Of a DNA stretch of 10,424 nucleotides, positions 1 to 5,476 are shown piece by piece (position 1 is the first letter of the stretch; each line of letters starts with the position of its first letter). The stretch covers positions 1 to 10,424 of the forward strand of contig CABUVB010000053.1 of NCBI GenBank assembly GCA_902494815.1, written 5' to 3'. The position numbers and the translations under genes were made by a program. The notes under the pieces were generated by a model that ran no database searches, had not been told where the DNA came from, and saw only the letters and a list, made by a program, of their open reading frames with translations. The stretch is from an uncultured Collinsella sp. Its GTDB lineage: Bacteria; Actinomycetota; Coriobacteriia; Coriobacteriales; Coriobacteriaceae.

Positions 1-714
1 GCCGGGCAGCGCGGCGTCGAGCTCCTCGCGGGCGTCCTCGAGCTCACCGTACTCCTCGACCAGGGGCATGAGCTCGTTCACCCGCTCGACGATGCGGCGC
101 TGCTCGGCGAGAGGCGGAATCGGAAGAAATAGCTCTTTTAGCACTGCTGCTTTGATTCCTTTTGCGGTCGTCCCCGTGGCATGATCCTTAACTTGAATTT
201 GGAACAGTGGAGATAGAATTATTTGGCAGAACAGGGCATTGTCTGGACCAACTGTGCCGTAATTCTGAAGGGTAATGACACGCTGTCCACAGCTGCAACG
301 TTTCATTTCGCATATCGCGCAATACCCCATCGGGGCTTCGGTTGTAAACAGCAAATCGCCACGGTGGGTCTCTCCGCGAGACAAGCGTGTTGCATATTCG
401 TCTTCTGAAATATACTCCTCGCGTGTGTAATCAATATAGCCTTGGCGAATGTTGCTCGCAGTCATTAGTCGAACACCTGAAGGTGATTTGTGAGGTGTTT
501 TACCCCTGTAATCAATGAAGTTATATACGGTTTCCAGCCTTGCCCAAGCCCACCCCTCGGGCAGCTCCTCAAACGGCACTTCGTTCGCGATGCACTTATC
601 GCTAGTCACGCGACCCTTGGCATCCACCTTCTTCTCATAGGGGGAGCCATCGGAACCGGATTGGCTTTCAACTGTATTCGCGACAAGCGTTGTAAAATCT
701 AGTGAGACGAGCAT
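1..714 (-). CDS. hsdS: Type I restriction-modification specificity subunit (HsdS), half-length start, 3' end outside window
   Basis: This subunit gives a type I restriction-methylation complex its DNA target. The 238 visible residues hold one target-recognition domain (about 46-200), with the usual entry ELPEGWAWARL at 50-60 and exit GTTAKGIKAAVLKELFLPIP at 181-200. The conserved PLAEQRRIVERVNELMPLVEEY-type helix (201-222) and the start of the spacer coiled coil follow, and the frame is still open at the window edge. The chosen ATG at 714 has GGAG eight bases upstream, and an in-frame TAA at 750-748 excludes a longer N terminus. The oddity is residues 19-45 (SGSDGSPYEKKVDAKGR and following). 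They resemble the segment that normally sits between the two recognition domains of a full HsdS, so the gene seems to begin in the middle of an ancestral gene. Bases 121-540 are clearly AT-richer than the flanks, as is common for exchanged recognition domains. HsdM and HsdR are not in the window. Family assignment is firm; whether it is functional is unknown. Confidence 0.9.
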   Translation of the reverse strand, partial: MLVSLDFTTLVANTVESQSGSDGSPYEKKVDAKGRVTSDKCIANEVPFEELPEGWAWARLETVYNFIDYRGKTPHKSPSGVRLMTASNIRQGYIDYTREEYISEDEYATRLSRGETHRGDLLFTTEAPMGYCAICEMKRCSCGQRVITLQNYGTVGPDNALFCQIILSPLFQIQVKDHATGTTAKGIKAAVLKELFLPIPPLAEQRRIVERVNELMPLVEEYGELEDAREELDAALPG

Positions 715-761
715 CCCGGTTGCTCCAGCGCTTCGATGCTCTGGTCTTTAGCGTCTTTCGT

Positions 762-786
762 TCAGTGGGGGACTGACCGCAAGCGG
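762..786. promoter_or_regulatory. Small inverted repeats between divergent hsdS and the GmrSD-like gene
   Basis: Two short dyads lie side by side in the 99-bp divergent gap. TCAGT/ACTGA (762-766 and 772-776) encloses five G residues, and CCGC/GCGG (777-786) encloses AA. They are placed where an operator for either gene could act. I could not identify convincing -35/-10 boxes here. The repeats are short enough to occur by chance. Confidence 0.25.
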
Positions 787-813
787 CGTAAACAAGAAAG
801 GGGACAAGCGTAA

Positions 814-2937
814 ATGAAAGCAACCGAGGCGAATCTGCTCGACCTTATGGGCGTGGCGAAGATGCAGTTTGTCATTCCCGTGTACCAGCGAGTTTACTCG
901 TGGAGTGTAAAAGAGTGCGAGGTGCTTTGGGATGACGTCATGCGAGCGGGTCGTGATGGCGTATCGCACTTCGTGGGGTCAATGCTTTATATCCCCGAGT
1001 CCGAGAGCTCTGCCACGAGCATTTCGCGCGTGCTTCTGATTGACGGACAGCAGCGCATGACGACGTTTTCGTTGATGATTGCAGCTTTGGCTGACTATTT
1101 GGAGAGCAACCCCGACAAGGCTGGCTTCCTTGGCGACCTCAAAATCTCGGCGCTGAGGAAAAATTACCTCTTTAACGATGACGACTACAACGGTCTGGCA
1201 CGCTACAAGCTGGTGCTCTCGCAGGACGATAAAGAGACGCTGTTCTCCATCGTGTCTGGGGCTCCCGTGCCAGATGAAAAATCGGATCGGATTGTCGAGA
1301 ACCATGCGTTCTTCCGCGAGAAGATGCGTGGTAAATCATTTGACCCGGCAAGGCTTTGGGCGGGGCTAAACCGCGTGCAGGTCATCGACACTAAGCTCAC
1401 CGCTGGCGTTGATAATGCCCAGCTCATATTTGAGTCCATGAACTCCAAGGGCAAGCCGCTCACGCCCATTGACCTCATCCGTAACTACGTTCTAATGTCG
1501 CTTCCCAACGACGAACAGACCAAGCTTTATGAGGGTTATTGGCATCCACTCGAGTGCTTGTTCGGAAAAGGCGGCGAGGACGAGTTCAATGCATTTATCT
1601 GGTACTGGCTGTGGCTTAAAGTTCCCAATAGGATGCCGAAGGAGAACGAGGCCTACTACGAGTTTAAGCGCTATTTCGCCGACGACTACGATGGTGACAC
1701 CGAGGGCCTGCTTAAGGAGCTGCGCGGGTATGCACATAGATACGCCAGTCTGTTCCTTGGTAAGGAGAAGGACGACGGACTGCGCCGAGTGTTCGGCAGA
1801 ATCGTAAGCCTCGACGTGAAGCAGATAAGGCCCCTCTTAATGTTGCTTTATTCGGTTTACGAGGGGAATGGACTAGACCGCAATGCGTTTTTACGTATCT
1901 GCGAGACTATCGAGTCGTTTCTGTTCAGGCGAGAGGTTTGCGGCAGACTTACCACGGGCCTAAATAATTTCTTTGCCGGCATGTATCGCAATCTCGAGCA
2001 GCAGGACGATATCGAGGAGTACGTTACGGCGATGCTCCTTATCCACAGCAGCGGTATGACCGCATACTTTCCGACAGACGAGCATTTTGTCGAGGAGTTT
2101 AAGGCGCGTGACTGCTACAACCGCTTCTCTAAAAAGCGCTATTACCTGGAACGCATGGAGAACTGGCACCACCCGAAGGAGTCCATCTCAGCCGACGATT
2201 ACCAGATCGAGCACATCATGCCCCAGACGATTGATGATGAGCACGGCTGGAAGGAATCGCTTGGTGAGAACTGGGAAGACGTCCACGACAGGCTGTGCAA
2301 CAACTTGGGAAATCTTACGCTGACGGGCTACAACCAGGAGTACTCAAACCGGTCGTTCTCGGACAAGCTCAATCTGCCTGACGTCGGATTTAAATGCAGC
2401 CCGCTCTACCTAAACAAATCGATTGTCTCGCATGAAAAATGGGGTGAGGAAGAGATTGGGCAGCGCGCGGACGAGCTGGCGAAAGAAGCGTGCGAGATAT
2501 GGAAGTATCCCGACCTTCCGGCAGACGTCGTCGACAAGTACCGTCCTTCTCGTGGGGAGCCTGACGAGGCTCCTGTCTGGACTCTGCATGAGAACCACCC
2601 CACCTTTGCCGAAGGTGGGCTCAACCAGAAGCTTTTCGATGAGGTGCGCGAGTCCGTTCTGAGTGGTAACCCTTCGTGGGAGTCCTACATAGCCAAGTAC
2701 TATGTAGGTTTCAGGTCGGGCAAGCGAAAACTGCATGCCGTGTTAGAAGGTAGGACCAGCAACGGTGGCTGGATTGCCGTCGGCCTGGCAAAGAGCGTGG
2801 ATGACCTAATTGATCCAGAGGACATGTGCCAGGACAAACGTACGCAGGGTGGATTTGGCCCAGGCCTACCGACCTATGTTGCTCTTCGTAATGCCGATGA
2901 CATTCCCGCGGTGCTCGATCTTATAAAGCAGTGCTAG
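814..2937 (+). CDS. GmrSD-like DUF262-DUF1524 nuclease with DUF5655-like C-terminal domain
   Basis: A 707-aa single-chain relative of GmrS/GmrD type IV restriction enzymes, which cleave modified (for example glucosylated-hydroxymethylcytosine) phage DNA using NTP. The DUF262 domain shows IPVYQRVYSW (21-30), DGQQRMTT (77-84, the ParB-like nucleotide-site signature) and FESMNSKGKPLTPIDLIRNY (206-225). The DUF1524 HNH domain shows IEHIMPQ (465-471, with the catalytic-type His467), LGNLTLT (498-504) and YNQEYSNRSFSDK (506-518). Residues about 603-706 look like a DUF5655 domain (LFDEVRESVL, YIAKYYVGF, DDIPAVLDLI). All signature residues are intact, so it is probably active. The ATG at 814 follows AAAGGGG with a 10-base spacer. 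It is divergent from hsdS, which suggests a defence island. The modified base or phage it recognises cannot be read from sequence; BrxU- or SspE-like roles are alternatives within the same superfamily. Confidence 0.88.
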   Translation: MKATEANLLDLMGVAKMQFVIPVYQRVYSWSVKECEVLWDDVMRAGRDGVSHFVGSMLYIPESESSATSISRVLLIDGQQRMTTFSLMIAALADYLESNPDKAGFLGDLKISALRKNYLFNDDDYNGLARYKLVLSQDDKETLFSIVSGAPVPDEKSDRIVENHAFFREKMRGKSFDPARLWAGLNRVQVIDTKLTAGVDNAQLIFESMNSKGKPLTPIDLIRNYVLMSLPNDEQTKLYEGYWHPLECLFGKGGEDEFNAFIWYWLWLKVPNRMPKENEAYYEFKRYFADDYDGDTEGLLKELRGYAHRYASLFLGKEKDDGLRRVFGRIVSLDVKQIRPLLMLLYSVYEGNGLDRNAFLRICETIESFLFRREVCGRLTTGLNNFFAGMYRNLEQQDDIEEYVTAMLLIHSSGMTAYFPTDEHFVEEFKARDCYNRFSKKRYYLERMENWHHPKESISADDYQIEHIMPQTIDDEHGWKESLGENWEDVHDRLCNNLGNLTLTGYNQEYSNRSFSDKLNLPDVGFKCSPLYLNKSIVSHEKWGEEEIGQRADELAKEACEIWKYPDLPADVVDKYRPSRGEPDEAPVWTLHENHPTFAEGGLNQKLFDEVRESVLSGNPSWESYIAKYYVGFRSGKRKLHAVLEGRTSNGGWIAVGLAKSVDDLIDPEDMCQDKRTQGGFGPGLPTYVALRNADDIPAVLDLIKQC

Positions 2938-2943
2938 GTTAAA

Positions 2944-2966
2944 GGCCGGGAATCTAATTCCCGGCC
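2944..2966. terminator. Perfect 10-bp hairpin after the GmrSD-like gene
   Basis: GGCCGGGAAT (2944-2953) and ATTCCCGGCC (2957-2966) form a perfect 10-bp stem with a 3-base loop, starting six bases after the stop codon at 2935-2937. The downstream tail on the + strand is only CTTG, so U-tract-driven termination is weak on that strand. On the - strand the stem is followed by TTTAACC. It lies between convergent genes and probably ends transcription from one or both sides. Confidence 0.6.
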
Positions 2967-2969
2967 CTT

Positions 2970-2992
2970 GCCATCTCGGAATTGCCGATGGC
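2970..2992. terminator. Second hairpin in the convergent gap
   Basis: GCCATC-T-CGG (2970-2979) pairs with CCGATGGC (2985-2992), giving an 8-bp stem with one bulged T and a 5-base loop. TTAT follows on the + strand. It sits directly behind the first hairpin and just before the stop of the leftward 97-aa gene, so the two hairpins may act as a tandem bidirectional terminator. Confidence 0.4.
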
Positions 2993-3004
2993 TTATCTGC
3001 CCAC

Positions 3005-3298
3005 CTACACCCCCGCAATCCCGCGCGCCGCGCTCAGCAGCTCGTACTCCCTCTGGCTCCACTGGTGCAGCTCGGCCGCGTGCACGGCGTCGCGACACAG
3101 GTCCAGGAACACCTCGGCGCCCTCGCAGAAGCACTCGCGGGCAAAGGCGCCGGATCCGTCCGCAACGCACCCACCGTCGGCAAAAAGCTTCCAGCTGGAC
3201 GGCTCGCGCGAGCCGTCTCCGAGCAGCTTGATCTGCAGAACATGTGGGCCGCCAGCGGCACATGGCCCTTCTTCCAACGCCTGCACCGTAAAGCGCAT
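3005..3298 (-). CDS. Small hypothetical protein (97 aa)
   Basis: I do not recognise the family. The 97-aa product has no signal peptide or membrane segment. It reads as a compact soluble alpha/beta protein, with a strand-like start (MRFTVQAL, then HVLQIKLLGDG), the motif SSWKLFADGG (34-43) and a C-terminal helical stretch (AREC.CEGAEVFLDLCRDAVHAAELHQWSQREYELL). It is Cys-rich in the middle. Coding is supported by strong C/G bias at third positions and a natural amino-acid mix; the longer frame overlapping it (2934-3386) is Arg-rich and looks like a shadow. No good ribosome site precedes the ATG at 3298, but TATACT lies at 3318-3313, so it could be nearly leaderless. The frame is also open further upstream without another ATG, so it could instead be the 3' remnant of a longer gene. 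Confidence 0.55.
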   Translation of the reverse strand: MRFTVQALEEGPCAAGGPHVLQIKLLGDGSREPSSWKLFADGGCVADGSGAFARECFCEGAEVFLDLCRDAVHAAELHQWSQREYELLSAARGIAGV

Positions 3299-3312
3299 CT
3301 GGAGGGACAGAG

Positions 3313-3318
3313 TATAAA
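3313..3318 (-). promoter_or_regulatory. Possible -10 box upstream of the 97-aa gene
   Basis: TATACT on the - strand, 14 bases before the ATG at 3298, is close to the sigma-70 -10 consensus. The best -35 match (TTCGAC, 3338-3333) leaves only about 14 bases of spacing, so the promoter is uncertain. The box overlaps the first copy of the repeated element described for 3315-3365. Confidence 0.3.
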
Positions 3319-3365
3319 ATCCGGAAAAGTGTCGAAATAGGCACCTTAAAACTTCGGAAAAGTGT
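3315..3365. repeat. Direct repeat TAAAA-N2/3-CGGAAAAGTGT, two copies
   Basis: CGGAAAAGTGT occurs at 3322-3332 and again at 3355-3365, start to start 33 bp. Each copy is preceded by TAAAA (3315-3319 and 3347-3351) with two or three bases between. The pitch is close to three helical turns, so bound proteins would face the same side of the DNA. The copies lie upstream of the 97-aa gene. They could be operator sites or the scar of a duplicated or mobile segment. Confidence 0.5.
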
Positions 3366-3373
3366 AGTTGGAT

Positions 3374-3402
3374 GACAAAACAGCACTTAGAAGCCGATGC
3401 TG
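3374..3402 (-). terminator. Weak terminator candidate for the Pro-rich membrane protein gene
   Basis: On the - strand CAGCA (3402-3398) and TGCTG (3385-3381) form a 5-bp stem with a 12-base loop, followed at once by TTTTGTC (3380-3374). It lies 34 bases after the stop codon at 3436. The stem is short, so read-through into the 97-aa gene is possible. Confidence 0.35.
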
Positions 3403-3435
3403 GATGCGGGATCCTGCGGCCGCCTTCAGCCCTCG

Positions 3436-4422
3436 CTACTCGTCGTCCTCGTCGTTGGGGTCGCCCTTGAGGGTGTTGATGTCCAGGTACTGGTTATCGT
3501 CCTCTTTTTGCTGGGTCTCCGACTCCGCTTGGGTGGGGCCGCGGAACAGCTGGAATCCCTCAAACGCAATGACACCGAGCAGGGCAATGATAATGGCGAT
3601 AAAGGCAACCTTGACTGCCTGCGGAAATTCCGAGAAACGCAGCGCCTTTTCCTCGGCGTAATAATCGGCGAAGCGCTCTTCGCCCGTGCTTTTGGTATAC
3701 GCCGGCGCGGACGCGGCCTCCGGGTCATATTCCGGTGCAGGCGTGGCAGCGTACGGATCGTTGAGATAATCGCTCGATGCGGTGCCATAATCCTCGGTCT
3801 CGATGCGACCGGTGCCAGCATAGCCATCGGAATAATCGGAATATGCCGCACCGCCCTCATAGTCCGCGGCGCTCGTGTTGGCGGCAAAAAGCGGGTTAAC
3901 TGGAACGTCGAGCGCCGGCATGCCGGTAGAGGTCTCATCCAGATCGGCTGCAGCCCAGGAATCGTGGACAACCTGATGGGCAACGGGCTCATCGAGCCTT
4001 GCGACCGGAGGCTTGCGTGCCGCAGGAACAGGCAGCTGCTGGGCGCTGTACATAACGGTGCTGTCGGCCGATTTGCCCTGCGTCGCTGCAGCGAGAAATG
4101 CCGCCGTCTCGGACGGGTCGCTTGCGGGGCGGGGGGCGGGCGTGGGCGCCGAAGTGGGTGCGGGCGTAGGCGCGGGCGTCGAAACAGGCGGCTGCGCAGG
4201 AGTCGGCGTAGATACGGGCTTAGGCGCAAGTGCGGGATCGGGGCTTGACGGGCGAGCGCCGCCGCCCATGAGTTCGTCGGCGGTCCACGGGCGATCATCC
4301 ATTACATCGTCAAGGCTCAGCGAAAACAGGTCGTCTTCACTCTCATCGAACATGCGGTGCACATGTCCACCAATTGCCGGAATCAATCCGCGACCGGTGC
4401 ATGATGCCTTGCTCAACGCCAT
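3436..4422 (-). CDS. Pro/Ala-rich single-pass membrane protein of unknown function (328 aa)
   Basis: I do not recognise a named family. From the ATG at 4422 (AAAGGA nine bases upstream) the protein begins with a short basic segment, then an acidic part (MFDESEDDLFSLSLDDVMDD, 23-42). Next comes a low-complexity Pro/Ala/Thr/Ser stretch of the (T/S)PAP type, about 58-105, and a Tyr/Asp/Ala-rich linker to about 240. A single hydrophobic helix spans about 270-293 (core VAFIAIIIALLGVIAF), and the C-terminal tail of 35 residues is strongly acidic and ends DPNDEDDE. There is no N-terminal signal peptide, so the long disordered part is most likely cytoplasmic and the acidic tail outside, though topology is inferred. 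It could be a cell-envelope or division-associated scaffold; nothing proves this. An ATG 96 bases upstream in the same frame exists but lacks a ribosome site, so I reject it. The gene is co-directional with the regulator upstream, 123 bp apart. Confidence 0.8.
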   Translation of the reverse strand: MALSKASCTGRGLIPAIGGHVHRMFDESEDDLFSLSLDDVMDDRPWTADELMGGGARPSSPDPALAPKPVSTPTPAQPPVSTPAPTPAPTSAPTPAPRPASDPSETAAFLAAATQGKSADSTVMYSAQQLPVPAARKPPVARLDEPVAHQVVHDSWAAADLDETSTGMPALDVPVNPLFAANTSAADYEGGAAYSDYSDGYAGTGRIETEDYGTASSDYLNDPYAATPAPEYDPEAASAPAYTKSTGEERFADYYAEEKALRFSEFPQAVKVAFIAIIIALLGVIAFEGFQLFRGPTQAESETQQKEDDNQYLDINTLKGDPNDEDDE

Positions 4423-4456
4423 TCTGTTCCATCCTTTCGAAATACTAATGACATCG

Positions 4457-4462
4457 ATTATA
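4457..4462 (-). promoter_or_regulatory. -10 box for the Pro-rich membrane protein gene
   Basis: A perfect TATAAT on the - strand (4462-4457) lies 34 bases upstream of the ATG at 4422, a good distance for a promoter. No convincing -35 is seen (GACCGA about 18 bases upstream is weak). It suggests that this gene has its own promoter rather than depending on read-through from the regulator gene. Confidence 0.4.
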
Positions 4463-4545
4463 TGGAACTTCCCAAGCTGCTCGGTCTTGGATTCGTGCTT
4501 TCCAGAACTCGCGCCCAAAAGGGGAGGGGCAATCCAGGCGAGTGC

Positions 4546-5199
4546 CTACTTGTCGCCGGCCGCCGCCTTGGCCTCATTGAGGTAGCTATAGAAGCTGTAC
4601 TTTGAGATGCCAAAGAACTCGCAGGCGCGCTCGCTCGACTTGGAAATGAGGAAGGCACCGCGACGGTCGAGGTAGCCAATGGCACGAATGCGCTCGTCTT
4701 TGGTCATGAGTGCCGCGGGCTTGCCCACAAACTGCTCGCACTCGTGCAGCAGGTCCTCGAGCAGGTCGCCGATGTTCTTGGTAATGGGCTCGGGCTCGGT
4801 ATAGCCCGTGCCGCCGGTGCCGGTGAAAGCGTCGAGCGAGCGCTCAAAAGCCTTCATAAGCGTAATGTCAAAGTTGATGCCCAAAATGCCGACGGGCTTG
4901 CCTTCGTCGTTGCGGATAAAGATGGTCGAGGACTTGAGCAGCTTGCCATCGGTGGTTTTAGTGAGGTACGGCTCGCGGTCGTGTACGTCGGTGCTGCCCT
5001 CGTGCATGGACTCAAACACAATATGGCTGGGGCCGTCACCCAGTTTGCGCCCGCTGACGTGACCGTTTTCGATCACTACGATGGAGTGGTCCACGTCCTC
5101 GGTCTCCAGATCGTGGACGACGACTTCGCAGTTGGGGCCAAATTGGAGCGCCAGGCCGTGTGCGAGGCGCTTGTAAAACTCAATCTGTGCGGGGGTCAT
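4546..5199 (-). CDS. YheO-type PAS and helix-turn-helix transcriptional regulator (217 aa)
   Basis: A cytoplasmic DNA-binding regulator of the YheO/DauR family. The N-terminal YheO-PAS domain covers about 5-118 and shows CEVVVHDLE (24-32), KLLKSSTIFIRNDEGKPVGI (86-105) and LGINFDITLM (106-115). The C-terminal HTH_22 domain covers about 155-213 and shows KDERIRAIGYLDRRGAFLI (167-185) and the recognition region FFGISKYSFYSYLNEA (195-210). Length fits the family (about 200-240 aa). I chose the ATG at 5199 because AGGAAGG lies five bases upstream and because MTPAQIEFYKRLAHGLALQF fits a typical family start; an in-frame ATG at 5274 would add 25 residues that look non-coding. It is divergent from ygeX, so it most likely controls the ygeX-ygeY-ygeW-carbamate kinase cluster, perhaps sensing a pathway metabolite through the PAS domain. 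In the related DauR the target is D-arginine catabolism, but the effector here is unknown. Confidence 0.88.
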   Translation of the reverse strand: MTPAQIEFYKRLAHGLALQFGPNCEVVVHDLETEDVDHSIVVIENGHVSGRKLGDGPSHIVFESMHEGSTDVHDREPYLTKTTDGKLLKSSTIFIRNDEGKPVGILGINFDITLMKAFERSLDAFTGTGGTGYTEPEPITKNIGDLLEDLLHECEQFVGKPAALMTKDERIRAIGYLDRRGAFLISKSSERACEFFGISKYSFYSYLNEAKAAAGDK

Positions 5200-5226
5200 G
5201 GGTGCCTTCCTAAAAATTAGTTTGGG

Positions 5227-5262
5227 CACACTTTGCCATAAACCACACTTGACCGCAAACAA
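5227..5262 (-). promoter_or_regulatory. Possible promoter of the YheO-type regulator with two CACACTT repeats
   Basis: On the - strand TTGTTT (5262-5257) and TATGGC (5240-5235) are spaced by 16 bases and lie 36 bases upstream of the ATG. The + strand motif CACACTT occurs twice here, at 5227-5233 and 5244-5250 (17-bp pitch), flanking the -10. A reversed copy (AAGTGTG, 5350-5356) sits inside the big dyad. This layout would suit autoregulation, but it is inferred from motif position only. Confidence 0.3.
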
Positions 5263-5337
5263 ATCCATCAACAAGGCAATTCATGACCGTTCGGCGGCGA
5301 AAAAGTACCGATTACGGCAACAAACAATTCGTTAGGT

Positions 5338-5390
5338 ATGCCAATCAAAAAGTGTGATAGAACATTACTAACAAACTTTTTGTTTGGCAT
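5338..5390. promoter_or_regulatory. Large near-perfect inverted repeat upstream of ygeX, probable operator
   Basis: ATGCCAATCAAAAAGT (5338-5353) and ACTTTTTGTTTGGCAT (5375-5390) are inverted copies of 16 bp with one mismatch, separated by 21 bases. The spacer adds further symmetric pairs (TG/CA and TAG/CTA), so the whole 53 bp is an imperfect palindrome centred near 5364. It is AT-rich, sits in the gap between the divergent regulator and ygeX, and ends 86 bases before the ygeX start. The likeliest role is a binding site for the YheO-type regulator or another dimeric protein. A terminator or a strong RNA hairpin is possible but less likely, as no U-tract follows. Confidence 0.6.
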
Positions 5391-5401
5391 CCACATAAAA
5401 G

Positions 5402-5430
5402 TTCAGCCGTGTGAATGGGATCGGGCTGAA
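5402..5430 (+). promoter_or_regulatory. Second dyad in the ygeX upstream region
   Basis: TTCAGCC (5402-5408) and GGCTGAA (5424-5430) are perfect 7-bp inverted repeats with a 15-base spacer. The element lies 11 bases after the large dyad and 46 bases before the ygeX start. In DNA it could be an operator near the promoter; in RNA it would be a modest leader hairpin. I see no clear -10/-35 pair for ygeX around it. Confidence 0.35.
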
Positions 5431-5476
5431 ACGCGTATGCGGGGGCCGGCAAGAGAGGACTTAAGGAGTTCACCGT

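Noticed and set aside
223..702. Two small rightward open frames (223-408 and 490-702)
   Set aside because: Both lie opposite hsdS, whose conserved motifs show that the leftward frame is the real one.
2934..3386. Leftward 150-aa open frame
   Set aside because: Arg-rich out-of-frame reading that overlaps the better-biased 97-aa frame and runs through the hairpins and direct repeats.
3397..4248. Rightward 283-aa open frame
   Set aside because: Arg/Gly-rich, low-complexity shadow opposite the Pro/Ala-rich membrane protein gene, whose start, ribosome site and membrane helix are convincing.
4423..4518. 32-residue N-terminal extension of the Pro-rich protein
   Set aside because: It contains the TATAAT box and ribosome site of the shorter start, so it is unlikely to be translated.
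5200..5274. 25-residue N-terminal extension of the YheO-type regulator
   Set aside because: The ATG at 5199 has a good AGGAAGG site; the extra codons cover the probable promoter and CACACTT repeats.
5338..5390. Large dyad as a rho-independent terminator of an unseen transcript
   Set aside because: AT-rich arms with a 21-base spacer and no U-tract after the right arm; no gene ends nearby on either strand.
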